The notes: a model not told the origin generated them from the sequence alone. DNA of 64,000 nt from Mycolicibacterium iranicum (GCF_002101705.1 NZ_LQPC01000026.1:1-64000); one strand, 5' to 3'; positions 8,511-17,661 are shown, counted from the stretch's first letter. Numbers and translations are program-made.

Positions 8511-8575
8511 CTCGCGAAAGCGCCACCACGGTAGTCTCCACGCTCGCGTAGCGACACTGGTGGCGTTCTCGCGAG
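8511..8575. repeat. Dispersed intergenic repeat, family A, copy 1 (hairpin)
   Basis: Arm 8511-8528 (CTCGCGAAAGCGCCACCA) pairs with arm 8558-8575 (TGGTGGCGTTCTCGCGAG); 15 of 18 positions are complementary. It starts four bases after the permease stop and ends 13 bp before the convergent panE-like stop, so it may act as a bidirectional terminator. Related copies occur at 16551 and 24871. Confidence 0.75.
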
Positions 8576-8588
8576 AGCGCCGAAGAGC

Positions 8589-9623
8589 CTAGAGCCCGAG
8601 CTGTTCCGCAAGCTGAGATTCCGTGAAACCACCCGGCCCGCGCCCGTATCTTGCCGCGTCGCGGGCCAGCCGCGCCAATGTCGCGTTGAGCGGCGCTGTC
8701 CCGCCGTAGCTGTGCGCGATGCGGGCAATCTCGCCATTGAGGAAATCGGTCTCGACGCTGCCGCTGTTGCGCGCCAGCGATTGCCACGTCGAGTTCGGAA
8801 TGACGCTGCCGGTCCCCGCGACAGGGCGGACCGTCGGCCCCTCGGCGCGCGCGGCGACGGACACCTCGAATGGCACGTAGTCGATCCCGGCCTGCGCGAG
8901 AACCTGTTCGCCCTCGCGGATGACCGCGGTCGCCACCTCGCCGTCGCGGGCCGACCCCGTCAGCGCGACAACGGCATTGCTCAAGTTGGTGAGCAGCTTG
9001 TTGTACTTCCACGGCGCGGCGTCGGGAGGCAGCTTCACCAGGATTCCCGCCGGCGTCCAGGCCTCGGCGATGTCCGCAAGGAGGACGCGGTCCTCGTCGG
9101 TGCCCAGTGCGGCCGGCCAGCGGGCGATGTGGAACTGCGCGGCCACCGGCCATGACTTGGCGATCACCTCGCCGGGGGTCACGTAAGCGGCTGGCGTCCA
9201 CACGCATACTCCGAAGACCCTGGCGAAGTAGCGCAACGCCATCTCCTCGGCAACCACACCGTTGAGGGCGGTGAGCACAGGCAGCCGCTCCCCCGCCGTA
9301 CCAATGACGTTGTCCCCGGTGTGCACTGGCTGATCGGCCCATTGCTGCAGCGCCGCGTCGAGTTGGTGGGTCTTGGTGGCGAACACCAGCACATCGCGAT
9401 CGGTGAGCCGGATCTCCTCTGGCGCACCGGCCGCAGACACAGGTATTTGGTAGGTGTCGTCCGGCGTGCGCAGGGTCAACCCCTTCTCGGACAGGACTCG
9501 CGCGTGCTCACCTCGGGCCACCAGGACCACGTCCACCCCGGACCGCGCCAGCGCCCCGCCGACGGTGCCGCCGACCGCTCCGGCCCCAATGATGACGTAA
9601 CGACGCGACGCATGCTCTGACAC
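8589..9623 (-). CDS. Ketopantoate reductase family protein (PanE/ApbA)
   Basis: 344 residues from GTG 9623, chosen because AGGAGG lies at 9633-9638. The Rossmann motif VIIGAGAVGGTVGGALA is at the N-terminus, followed by the family's VLVFATKTHQLDAAL and the C-terminal helical domain with KYNKLLTNLSNAVVAL and ETDFLNGEIARIAH, the last carrying the conserved Asn and Glu region. Characterised members reduce 2-dehydropantoate with NADPH for coenzyme A synthesis, but mycobacteria carry several paralogues of uncertain substrate. An isolated gene in convergent orientation to the permease. Confidence 0.88.
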   Translation of the reverse strand: MSEHASRRYVIIGAGAVGGTVGGALARSGVDVVLVARGEHARVLSEKGLTLRTPDDTYQIPVSAAGAPEEIRLTDRDVLVFATKTHQLDAALQQWADQPVHTGDNVIGTAGERLPVLTALNGVVAEEMALRYFARVFGVCVWTPAAYVTPGEVIAKSWPVAAQFHIARWPAALGTDEDRVLLADIAEAWTPAGILVKLPPDAAPWKYNKLLTNLSNAVVALTGSARDGEVATAVIREGEQVLAQAGIDYVPFEVSVAARAEGPTVRPVAGTGSVIPNSTWQSLARNSGSVETDFLNGEIARIAHSYGGTAPLNATLARLARDAARYGRGPGGFTESQLAEQLGL

Positions 9624-9675
9624 GGACCAGTTCCTCCTGACGCGGGTGACTTCCACGGTAGCCCGCTTGCTGCGG

Positions 9676-12600
9676 TTACCCAGCGGCCATGGACAGCACT
9701 TCCTCCGCCGACGGAGGACTCGGCGGATGGTGCGACAGGCACCATGGGGCGACGATACGGTGGAACGCCTCGCCTTCGGTCGCGACGTAGAAGTTGCCTG
9801 CCCGCAGCCTGCTGATGTCGTCGACCAGCCCGCCTTTCGCACGGGCCATCTCGCGGGCCGTCTCAATTTGTGCTGGCGCGTTGAGCAGCCCGTAGAACTG
9901 GGTGGCCGCGTTACCGGGGATGTTCAGGTTGAGCCCCTTAGGCGCCTGGGTCGCGAAGACGAGGCCGAGCCCGTACTTGCGCGCCTGCGACGACAGCGCC
10001 AGCGTGCTTCGTGTGCACGGCGTGAAACCCCTTGCCGGAGCGAAGTTCTGCGCTTCGTCGATCACCAACAGGCCACCGAGGGGCTTCTCCCCCGCCGGGT
10101 TGCGCTTGATCCACGCGAACAGCGCCATCTGCAGCTGGTTGACGAAACTCTGCCGCTGCTCGTCGGACGCGAGGCCGATCATGCTGATGACGGATACCTT
10201 GGCCCGGAAGCCTTCGGACGGGGTGAGCAGCACACCGGGGTCGACGGGCGTACCTGCCCCGCCGAAGAGTGGATCGTTGACCATCGCCGCACGCAGGTTC
10301 TGCGACAGGTCACCCGCGATGGTGTGCGCGCCCGCCATGTTGCTGACATCGTCGGGCAGGTCGGCCAGCAACCGGACGAACCCGGCCAGCGACGGCTCGG
10401 GTGTCCTGCCGTAGTGCTGCAACGCTTCTCGAAGCACGGCGCGGGATCGGGTGGCTTTCTGGCTCTTGCCGGTGATCAGTGCGCGCGGCTCCAGCGCCGA
10501 GCACGCCGACTCGACGGCTTCGGTGAACTCGTCGACGTCATCGAGGACGCTGGAGAAGTCCGGTAACGGCTGGAAGGCGAGCGGGCGACCATTGGTCCGC
10601 CTGGGCGTCCAGATCGTCACCTCGGTGTTGCTCAGGTAGTTCTCGGCGCGGGCATCGTCGGAGCGCCGCCAGCCCACTGGAGCCTGCGGCCACGCCGCAC
10701 CGAGGCGCGACAGGTCGTTGTTGGGGTCGAGCACAATCGACGACACGCCGCGCAGCGCGCACTCCTCGACGAGACGGCGGATCAGCACTGTCTTGCCCGA
10801 TCCCGACCCGGCGAAGATTGCGACGTGCTTGCGCAATGACGAAAGGTCCACCGTCACAGGGGTTTCGGTGTGCAGGTCGAAACCGAGCGGGATCTCGGAC
10901 TCGGGAATGTCGACCGGATCGTCGACGAGGGTCTCCACAGCCGGCTCGGGTTCGGGTTCGGCGTCCACGACAGCGGTGGCGTCGCCGTCCAGGCCGAGCG
11001 CCTCGATCAGCAGCGACAGACCGTGTGCCGGCTTGCGGGCCCTCAACCAGCCCGGCAGTTCAGGGTCGTCGTCGTTGATCAGGTCGCGCAGCGCCGTCAT
11101 GGTGCGGATGTCGTCTTCGGCCAAGGGCAGGGTGCGGCCGCCCGCGGCGTGGAACTCGTCGATGGCCTCGGCGGTTTTCTTGCCGCTCGGCCACGGCGAG
11201 TTGCGGAGCAGGAACAGCTGACGCCGGTCGTCACCTGTACCGAATCCTGTTGCGGTGATGGCTTTTCGCACTCGGCTCAGCGCAGCGCTGGCGTTGGTCG
11301 CCGCGACGGCCCGGAACGCCCAGTGTCGTTCGTCCTCGGTCGCCCGGTCGAGGGTCTCGCGCAACCGAGCGTGCAACATCACCTGCGCGCCCGGTGGCGG
11401 GTCGCAGACAAACGTCTGCTCGCCGTCGCATTCGGCGATCCACGCCTTCAGTGCCGCCGACAACAGCTCCGGCATCGTGGTGTCTTCGCCGTCGTGGGCG
11501 ATCGCGGCCTCGGGCACCGCACGACGCCGGTACTCGGCGAAGCGCCGGTCCAGGGCGCCCGACGACGGGGCATTGCCGTTGGTGGACAACGATTCCCAGG
11601 TCGGCTGTGCATCCGCGTTCAGGTGTTCGAGCTCGATTACGTCGCCGTGCTTGAGGCACTCGCGGACGTGGGTGTCGGCGCGGATCAGCAGTTGTCGCGG
11701 TGTGTACGACGGCGCCTCCTCGAACGCCACGGGCGCCAAAGGCCATGTGGGATAAGGCGGGGTGAACCCCACCGCGGTGTAGCTCGCGGTGAACCGGCGC
11801 TCCAGGATGGCGCGCCCCACGTCGGCACTGGGCAGCGGCGACAGCACGCCGGTCACCCGGAACCGGTCGGCGACGCTCGCGGCGGCGCGGTCCTGGATGT
11901 GCTCCCACACCGCGGGCAGGCAAGCCACCACGGGGACCGTGCGGCGTGTCGTCTGCCGCAGCGCCATCAGCCCGTGGGCCACCTGTTCGAGCACACCGTC
12001 ACCGGAGGGCTGTGCCAGCGATTGCGCGAGCAGCGTGTCGATCTGGTCGACGGCGAGCACCGCGGGGCCCGCCAGCGCCACCAGCCGGGAGATGTCGCGC
12101 ACGCATTCCTGCGCCGATGCCGGCGCCGCACGCAATCCCCACGGCCCGCGCTCTTCGATGCTGAACTCTTCGCTGCCCTGCAGGAAGCCTTCGCCGATGT
12201 CGTGAGCGATGAAGTCGTTGGATCCGAGCAGCACCAGTGCGCGCAGCGCCTGATGGCATTGCCAGACAGTCTCTTTCGCGACAACCGAGAGCGCCTTGAT
12301 GAAGCGGTACAGGGTTTCGGCGTCCAGGTCGTCATCGCCGACGATCGCGCGACGGTCGGCGCGTGACACGTGCGCCAGCGAGGCGAGCTCCCACAGCAGA
12401 TCCTTGAGCTGGGTTTCTCGGTGGGCCCCCGGCCTGCCGAGACTCTCCAGCATGCCGCTGCGCACCGACTGCCAGAAGCTGGCGGCGTCGAGCAGTTCGA
12501 CCACGAAGAAGAATCCGCTGTCGGCCTGTACGCGTTCCCGGATCTGGCCGAGCAGATGCGTCTTGCCCGACCCGGCGGGGCCGCGGATCACCACGCCGAG

Positions 12601-12774
12601 CGGCGCCGACTCGGCATCGCGCTGGGCGTCGCCGAATGCGGCCATCACATCGTCGACAGCGTGCTCGTTGAGCCCCCTCACGTGGGTGGCGGCCTGAGGG
12701 CGCCACAGGTCGTCCGAGGTGGGCGCCCACGTCAGTCGCAGCGACGCGAGGGCGTCCCGTTGCAGTGCGTCCAT
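9676..12774 (-). CDS. Double P-loop ATPase: N-terminal AAA/STAND-like plus C-terminal HerA/FtsK-like
   Basis: 1032 residues from ATG 12774, whose A is the last base of the upstream gene's TGA (TGATG coupling). The N-terminal ATPase has Walker A GPAGSGKTH at 65-73 and a Walker B-like AVDQID at about 241-246. A middle region (about 440-600) of unknown fold and an acidic linker (EPEPEPAVET) follow. The C-terminal ATPase has AGSGSGKT at 655-662, LLVIDEAQN at 902-910 and SSQARKYGLGLVFATQ, a HerA/VirB4-type arrangement for DNA translocation. The partner is a winged-helix protein. The function is not established; a role in DNA transactions or defence is inference. Confidence 0.8.
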   Translation of the reverse strand: MDALQRDALASLRLTWAPTSDDLWRPQAATHVRGLNEHAVDDVMAAFGDAQRDAESAPLGVVIRGPAGSGKTHLLGQIRERVQADSGFFFVVELLDAASFWQSVRSGMLESLGRPGAHRETQLKDLLWELASLAHVSRADRRAIVGDDDLDAETLYRFIKALSVVAKETVWQCHQALRALVLLGSNDFIAHDIGEGFLQGSEEFSIEERGPWGLRAAPASAQECVRDISRLVALAGPAVLAVDQIDTLLAQSLAQPSGDGVLEQVAHGLMALRQTTRRTVPVVACLPAVWEHIQDRAAASVADRFRVTGVLSPLPSADVGRAILERRFTASYTAVGFTPPYPTWPLAPVAFEEAPSYTPRQLLIRADTHVRECLKHGDVIELEHLNADAQPTWESLSTNGNAPSSGALDRRFAEYRRRAVPEAAIAHDGEDTTMPELLSAALKAWIAECDGEQTFVCDPPPGAQVMLHARLRETLDRATEDERHWAFRAVAATNASAALSRVRKAITATGFGTGDDRRQLFLLRNSPWPSGKKTAEAIDEFHAAGGRTLPLAEDDIRTMTALRDLINDDDPELPGWLRARKPAHGLSLLIEALGLDGDATAVVDAEPEPEPAVETLVDDPVDIPESEIPLGFDLHTETPVTVDLSSLRKHVAIFAGSGSGKTVLIRRLVEECALRGVSSIVLDPNNDLSRLGAAWPQAPVGWRRSDDARAENYLSNTEVTIWTPRRTNGRPLAFQPLPDFSSVLDDVDEFTEAVESACSALEPRALITGKSQKATRSRAVLREALQHYGRTPEPSLAGFVRLLADLPDDVSNMAGAHTIAGDLSQNLRAAMVNDPLFGGAGTPVDPGVLLTPSEGFRAKVSVISMIGLASDEQRQSFVNQLQMALFAWIKRNPAGEKPLGGLLVIDEAQNFAPARGFTPCTRSTLALSSQARKYGLGLVFATQAPKGLNLNIPGNAATQFYGLLNAPAQIETAREMARAKGGLVDDISRLRAGNFYVATEGEAFHRIVAPWCLSHHPPSPPSAEEVLSMAAG

Positions 12775-13385
12775 CACGCCTCCATCGCGATCAGATGCTT
12801 GGGCCGGTCCCCGATGACCACGGCCGCAGCCCGATCCTGCGCCGTCAGCACCTTCTGATCCTCCTGCGGGATCACGCTGACCCCCGGCGTGCGGTGCAAC
12901 GTGACCAGGGCGGCGTCGACGTCGGCACGGGAATCGGTGAGCTCGGCGCGCAACGCGGTCAGTGACACCCAGCCGCCCGGCCGCGTCGCCAGCCGTCGGT
13001 ACGCTGCCCGGATCCTGTCCTCGGTGGTGGCCGGGGTGACGCCGAAGACCTCGGCCAGGCTGACGTCGGCATGCTCCAGATAGCGCCCCAGCGCGCCGAG
13101 CACGGTGTAGAGCGTCTTTGCCGGTCCCGTCGAACGTGGCGGCGGTCCAGCGTCGATGAGATCGCGGCACAGTCGCCACCCGTGGTCGGTCAGCTCGTGG
13201 ACGAATCTGTTTCCGACACGTTCGGATTCGATCAGCCCGAGGCGGTTGAGCTTGTCGCGTCCGGCTTTGTCCAGCGCAGGACCCAAATCGCTCAGCTGCG
13301 GGTTCGGCACCGGCCGCGATTCGGCCATCAGCACCAACAGCACCGACCGCTCGGTTCCGGTGAGATCCGTCGCCGTCACAGTCAC
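12774..13385 (-). CDS. Winged-helix-type protein coupled to the double ATPase
   Basis: About 203 residues from GTG 13385; a longer frame from 13469 would overlap the divergent membrane gene, so I prefer the short start. The first half (TGTERSVLLVLMAESRPVPN, then LDKAGRDKLNRLGLIESERV and FVHELTDHGWRL) reads as a winged-helix domain. The second half (VSLAEVFGV..., VSLTALRAEL, VDAALVTLHRTPGVSVIPQE) resembles another helical DNA- or partner-binding module. The gene ends in TGATG with the 1032-residue ATPase, so the two proteins probably work as a complex with this one supplying substrate recognition (inference). Not recognised as a named family. Confidence 0.7.
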   Translation of the reverse strand: MTVTATDLTGTERSVLLVLMAESRPVPNPQLSDLGPALDKAGRDKLNRLGLIESERVGNRFVHELTDHGWRLCRDLIDAGPPPRSTGPAKTLYTVLGALGRYLEHADVSLAEVFGVTPATTEDRIRAAYRRLATRPGGWVSLTALRAELTDSRADVDAALVTLHRTPGVSVIPQEDQKVLTAQDRAAAVVIGDRPKHLIAMEA

Positions 13386-13424
13386 GGTTGCCAACTTAAC
13401 GGGGTACGGCAGGATTGCGTTGGC

Positions 13425-14108
13425 ATGGTTGGTACCGAAGACACTTCTCCGACGTCGCGGCGGCGGCATATCGCGCGCCTCGCGGTGTTCGTGGTGTTGC
13501 TGTCACTCTTGTTCTATCTGACGGCCGTCGAGCGGGTCATCGACGTCGCCGCCGTTCGGGCGCTGATCGAGTCGGCCGGCCCCCTCGCCCCGCTGGCATA
13601 CGTCGTGGTGTCCGCGGTTCTCGGGGCGTTGCTGGTGCCGGGCCCGCTGCTCGCGGCCGGTAGCGGATTTCTTTTCGGCCCGGTGCTCGGCACGTTCGTC
13701 ACATTGGGTGCGACGGTCGGCTCGGCGGTCATCACGGCGGCGGTTGGTAGGCGCGCGGGCCGTGACAGCGCCCGTGCGCTGCTCGGTGAGCCTCGCGCGG
13801 ACCGGATCGACCGCCTGATCGACCGCGGCGGACTGTGGGCGGTGGTCGGGCAGCGGTTCGTCCCGGGGATCAACGACGCACTCGCGTCCTACACGTTCGG
13901 CGCGTTCGGGGTGCCGCTGTGGCAGATGGCCGTCGGCGCCGTCATCGGTTCTGCGCCAAAGGCGTTCGCCTACACCGCGTTGGGGTCGACGGTCGGCGAG
14001 TTCTCGGCGCCGCTGTTGGCCGCGGCGATCGCGGTGTGGTGCGTGACCGCGGTGGTCGGCGCGTTCGCCGCACATCGCGGCTGGCGCAGATGGCGCGCCC
14101 GGGACTGA
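13425..14108 (+). CDS. TVP38/TMEM64 (DedA/SNARE-associated) family membrane protein
   Basis: 227 residues from ATG 13425. There are five to six hydrophobic segments, including LAVFVVLLSLLFYLTAVERV near the N-terminus. The VTT-domain core is present: LLVPGPLLAAGSGFLFGPVL and a GRRAGRDSARALLG loop. FVPGINDALASYTFGAFGVP follows, containing the conserved F-R/V-P-G-x-N/D pattern of the family. Homologues are envelope proteins linked to lipid-carrier flipping or proton-motive-force homeostasis. Divergent from the winged-helix gene with only about 39 bp between starts. Confidence 0.82.
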   Translation: MVGTEDTSPTSRRRHIARLAVFVVLLSLLFYLTAVERVIDVAAVRALIESAGPLAPLAYVVVSAVLGALLVPGPLLAAGSGFLFGPVLGTFVTLGATVGSAVITAAVGRRAGRDSARALLGEPRADRIDRLIDRGGLWAVVGQRFVPGINDALASYTFGAFGVPLWQMAVGAVIGSAPKAFAYTALGSTVGEFSAPLLAAAIAVWCVTAVVGAFAAHRGWRRWRARD

Positions 14109-14134
14109 CTCAGCCGCCGACGAGGGAGAATACT

Positions 14135-14197
14135 CGCCGAGAGTGCACGCAGGGTTGCGATCTCCGCCGGGCAACGACCGCACGTGCACTTTCGGCG
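14135..14197. repeat. Intergenic inverted repeat, family C
   Basis: CGCCGAGAGTGCAC (14135-14148) is complementary at 13 of 14 positions to the arm 14184-14197. The hairpin lies between the TVP38-type stop (14108) and the helicase start (14213), a few bases before that start codon. Only one copy was noticed in this window. It may be a terminator or a dispersed repeat. Confidence 0.6.
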
Positions 14198-14212
14198 CAG
14201 TAGCCTGCTGCC

Positions 14213-16549
14213 ATGCCGGGCATTGTTCTCACCGAGGAGTTCCGTGAGGCGCTGGCTCTGCTGGCCGGAGGCAGGCACGTCTTCCTCACCGGCAAGGCGG
14301 GCACCGGCAAGTCGACGCTGATCCGCCGTTTCATGGCCGAGACGGACCGCAACGTGGTCGTGGTGGCACCGACCGGTATCGCCGCGCTCAACGTCGACGG
14401 CTACACCATTCACCGGATGTTCGGCTTCCGGTCGACGCTCACCCTCGACGATGTGCGCGGCGGTGAGTATCGCCCCGGCCGGTTCACCAAGACACTGGCG
14501 TCGCTGCAGACGCTGATCATCGACGAGGCGTCGATGGTGCGCGCCGACGTCTTTGACATGGTCGCCGCGGCGCTGGAGCGTTTCGGGCCGGAACCGGGCA
14601 CCCCGTTCGGCGGCGTGCAGATCGTGCTCGTCGGCGACCTCTACCAGTTGCCGCCCGTGGTCCGGGAAGATGAAGCCGGCTACTTCACCACGACGTACGA
14701 GACGCCGTACTTCTTCTCGGCGCGGTCGTTTCACCGCGACGACTTTCCGACGGTGTCGTTGACGACGGTGTTCCGTCAGCTCGGTGATGACCGAATGACG
14801 GCTATTCTCAACGAGATCCGTGAAGGCGTCCTGCTCGGTCATGCTCAGGAGCAACTGAACGCCCGCGCCGACAAAGACTTCGTGCCGCCTGAGGACGAAT
14901 TCTGGCTGACGCTGGCGCCGACGAACCGCCTCGTCACAGCGCGCAACCGCCAGCAGCTCGAGCGACTGCCCGGTGACGAGATGGTGCACCACGCGAAGGC
15001 ATCCGGCGATCTGGCCATGTTCGAGGCGCCGGTCGAGGAAACATTGCGGTTCAAGGTCGGCGCGCAGGTGATGATGCTGAACAACGATCAGGGCAACCGT
15101 TGGGTCAACGGGACGGTCGGCCGTGTGGCGGGCGTGGGTTACGACCGTTACGGCGCCGTCGTCGAGGTCGAGTTTCCCGACGGCACCAGCGCTGACGTGT
15201 CGCCGTACACGTGGGAGGTGACGAGACCGGTGATGTCGGGCTCGTCGCTGAGCCGCGAGGTCGTCGGGTCGTTCACCCAGTTGCCGTTCAAGTTGGCGTG
15301 GGCGATCACGATCCACAAGAGCCAGGGGCAGACGCTGGACCGGGTGGTGGTCGACCTGACCGGCGGAATGTTCTCCACGGGCCAGCTGTATGTGGCGCTG
15401 AGCCGCTGCACGTCACTGTCCGGGCTGGTTCTGAAAAGGCCTGTCCTGCCGAAGGATTTGAAGACCGATCGGCGCATCGCCCGCTATCTGCGAACCTCGT
15501 CGGGCGACGCGGGTGCCCGGCGGTATTGCGCGATCGGCATGCTGACCGTCGGCGACGAGGGGCGCATGTCGCGACCCCGGCCGGTCGAGTTGGCAGTGGC
15601 GTTCGACGACGGCACCGCGGTGACCACCCTGATCAATCCGCAACGCGATCTCGCCGACGCTCGAACAGCTTTCGGCATCACCGTCTCTGACGTTCTGCTG
15701 GCGCCGACGTTGCGGGAGGCGTGGGCCGTCATCGCCCCGATGCTGGCGGGCTGCACCCCGGTGGGAGTCGGGGTGGACGGGCAACTCGGCCTGCTCGATT
15801 TCGAGCTGAAGCGCCTCGGCTACGTGACGGCGATGCCGTTGGGCGTCGAACTGCGCGGCACACGGATACGCGGAGCGACGGCACTGGAGCGAGCCCGCGC
15901 GGCGCTGGACGCTCACCGTGCCGGTGAATCGGAGGACGGGTCGTCAGCGTTCGACGACCCCGAATCGATCGAGATGTCAGGGCTGTTGGTGAGCCGGGAT
16001 TCATCGGTGCCGACACCGGTCGCCGACCACCTGCCGGGGTTGTCGGCGTTGATGCGGATCAGCCGGGACGTCGGTGCGGTACTGCTGGGCGGTGAGGCGC
16101 CGACTTCCGCGGTGAGCACCGGCTGGGAGACGGGAGCTCGGCAGTCGGTGGCCGACCAGCTTCGGACGGCGGCATCGCGGGTGCAGCTCACCGACGAGGT
16201 GCTGGCGCGGCTGCGCTCGGCGGAGGAGCTGTTGGGTGTCGAGATCCTCTCCGGTGCAGAGCTTGTCGCGACGCATTCGATCGCTGACGTGCTGATACCA
16301 GGCGCACGGATCTGTTTCACCGGCACGGCCCAGGATTCGTCGGGGCGGATCGTGGACCGTGACGAGATGGAACTCCTGGCCGTCGGCGCGGGGCTGGCGC
16401 CGGTGAAGACGGTCACCAAGACCCGCTGCGATGTGTTGGTCACGGCGGAGGCGGGCACGCAGTCGGGGAAGGCACGCAAAGCGTTGGAGTACGGCAAGCC
16501 GGTGCTCAGCGCCGACGAGTTCTTCGCCTGGCTCGCCTCCCACCCCTAG
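14213..16549 (+). CDS. PIF1/RecD-like superfamily 1 helicase with C-terminal BRCT domain
   Basis: 778 residues. The helicase part occupies about residues 10-410: Walker A GKAGTGKST at 27-35, VVAPTGIAALNVDG (motif Ia), Walker B LIIDEASMV near 102-109, VLVGDLYQLPPV (motif III), and the C-terminal WAITIHKSQGQTLD and QLYVALSRCTSL motifs shared by PIF1 and RecD2. A middle section (about 450-560) looks like a degenerate DnaQ-type exonuclease. The C-terminal 80 residues (ICFTGTAQDSSGRIVDRDEM...ADEFFAWL) are a BRCT domain as in NAD-dependent DNA ligases. This suggests a 5'-3' DNA helicase recruited to breaks or replication intermediates (inference). Confidence 0.88.
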   Translation: MPGIVLTEEFREALALLAGGRHVFLTGKAGTGKSTLIRRFMAETDRNVVVVAPTGIAALNVDGYTIHRMFGFRSTLTLDDVRGGEYRPGRFTKTLASLQTLIIDEASMVRADVFDMVAAALERFGPEPGTPFGGVQIVLVGDLYQLPPVVREDEAGYFTTTYETPYFFSARSFHRDDFPTVSLTTVFRQLGDDRMTAILNEIREGVLLGHAQEQLNARADKDFVPPEDEFWLTLAPTNRLVTARNRQQLERLPGDEMVHHAKASGDLAMFEAPVEETLRFKVGAQVMMLNNDQGNRWVNGTVGRVAGVGYDRYGAVVEVEFPDGTSADVSPYTWEVTRPVMSGSSLSREVVGSFTQLPFKLAWAITIHKSQGQTLDRVVVDLTGGMFSTGQLYVALSRCTSLSGLVLKRPVLPKDLKTDRRIARYLRTSSGDAGARRYCAIGMLTVGDEGRMSRPRPVELAVAFDDGTAVTTLINPQRDLADARTAFGITVSDVLLAPTLREAWAVIAPMLAGCTPVGVGVDGQLGLLDFELKRLGYVTAMPLGVELRGTRIRGATALERARAALDAHRAGESEDGSSAFDDPESIEMSGLLVSRDSSVPTPVADHLPGLSALMRISRDVGAVLLGGEAPTSAVSTGWETGARQSVADQLRTAASRVQLTDEVLARLRSAEELLGVEILSGAELVATHSIADVLIPGARICFTGTAQDSSGRIVDRDEMELLAVGAGLAPVKTVTKTRCDVLVTAEAGTQSGKARKALEYGKPVLSADEFFAWLASHP

Positions 16550-16550
16550 C

Positions 16551-16625
16551 ATCTCGCGAGACCGCCACCACGGTAGTCAATCGCCACTGCAAACTACGCT
16601 GAGTGCACTCTCGCGAGAGTGCCAG
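16551..16625. repeat. Dispersed intergenic repeat, family A, copy 2
   Basis: Begins two bases after the helicase stop with the same CTCGCGA core and GCCACCACGGTAGT segment as the copy at 8511, and closes with CTCTCGCGAGAGTGCC. The CTCGCGAGA ends are mutually complementary. It ends ten bases before the GTG of the threonine aldolase gene, so it may act in termination or leader structure. Confidence 0.7.
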
Positions 16626-16634
16626 AATGGTCGT

Positions 16635-17654
16635 GTGCCGTCTCCCGCATTCGCCTCGGACAACGCCGCACCGGCGCACCCGACTCTCCTCGAAGCCCTG
16701 CACCGCGCCAACGACGGGTCCGCCCCCTCCTACGGCAGCGACGAGGTCACCGCACAAGCGGTGGACGCGCTGAGGCAGGCCTTCGACACGCCCGACGCCG
16801 ACGTCCTGTTCGCCTTCACCGGCACTGCGGCCAACATTATTTCGCTGGCAGCGGCGGCGAGGCCCTGGGACGAGATTTTCTGCAGCGATGTCGCGCACGT
16901 CCTGGTCGACGAGGCGGGTGGGCCCGTACGACTCTCCGGCGCGCAGCTCACGCGATTGCCGAGCGTGGACGGATTGATCTCACCCGATGAGCTGGAGCGC
17001 AGAGTCCTCGGCCGTACTGAGGTTCACCACTCGCAACCCCGCATCGTGTCCGTCACCCAGTCGACCGAGAGCGGCCGGGTGTGGAAGGCCGAAGCTCTCA
17101 AGCACTTCGTCGACCGCGCCCACGCTTTGGGCCTTCTCGTTCATGTCGACGGCGCCCGTATCGCGAATGCAATTGCCGCATTGGGTGTCTCACCGCTCGA
17201 TGCCATTGCCGACGCCGATATCGTCAGCGTCGGCGGCACCAAGAACGGCATGCTGTTCGGTGACGCCATCCTTGTGCGCCGGCCCGAGCGCTTCGACGGA
17301 ATCAACTTCGTGCAGAAGCAGATCGGCCATCTCGCGAGCAAGCACCGGTTCATCGCCGCGCAGTTCATGGCGCTGTTCGATGACGGGCTGTGGCTCCAGA
17401 ACGCCGCCAACGCCAACGCGATGTCCCGCCGGCTGAGCCAAGGATTGGAGTCGCTGGGATTGCAGTTGGCCGCTCCCGCGGAAGCCAACGAGGTCTTCGT
17501 GAAGCTCGATGCGGATGTGCACCGCAAGCTGGCCCAGCACTACCTGGTGCATCAGCCCGATCTCGGCGAACCGGTGGTGCGGTTCGTGTGTTCCTGGGCC
17601 ACCACCGAGGCCGAGGTGGACGACGCGCTGGGCGTGCTGGACACGCTGCTCTGA
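16635..17654 (+). CDS. Low-specificity L-threonine aldolase family enzyme
   Basis: 339 residues from GTG 16635; the family's usual N-terminus (FASDNAAPAHP) follows directly. PLP-dependent beta-eliminating lyase: Asp172 in VHVDGARI contacts the cofactor and Lys203 in VSVGGTKNG is the Schiff-base lysine. ENMAG-type N-terminal contacts appear as SYGSDEVT. The enzyme cleaves L-threonine or allo-threonine to glycine and acetaldehyde in the cytoplasm. The gene is monocistronic, bracketed by family A and family B intergenic repeats. Confidence 0.92.
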   Translation: MPSPAFASDNAAPAHPTLLEALHRANDGSAPSYGSDEVTAQAVDALRQAFDTPDADVLFAFTGTAANIISLAAAARPWDEIFCSDVAHVLVDEAGGPVRLSGAQLTRLPSVDGLISPDELERRVLGRTEVHHSQPRIVSVTQSTESGRVWKAEALKHFVDRAHALGLLVHVDGARIANAIAALGVSPLDAIADADIVSVGGTKNGMLFGDAILVRRPERFDGINFVQKQIGHLASKHRFIAAQFMALFDDGLWLQNAANANAMSRRLSQGLESLGLQLAAPAEANEVFVKLDADVHRKLAQHYLVHQPDLGEPVVRFVCSWATTEAEVDDALGVLDTLL

Positions 17655-17661
17655 GGTTCTG

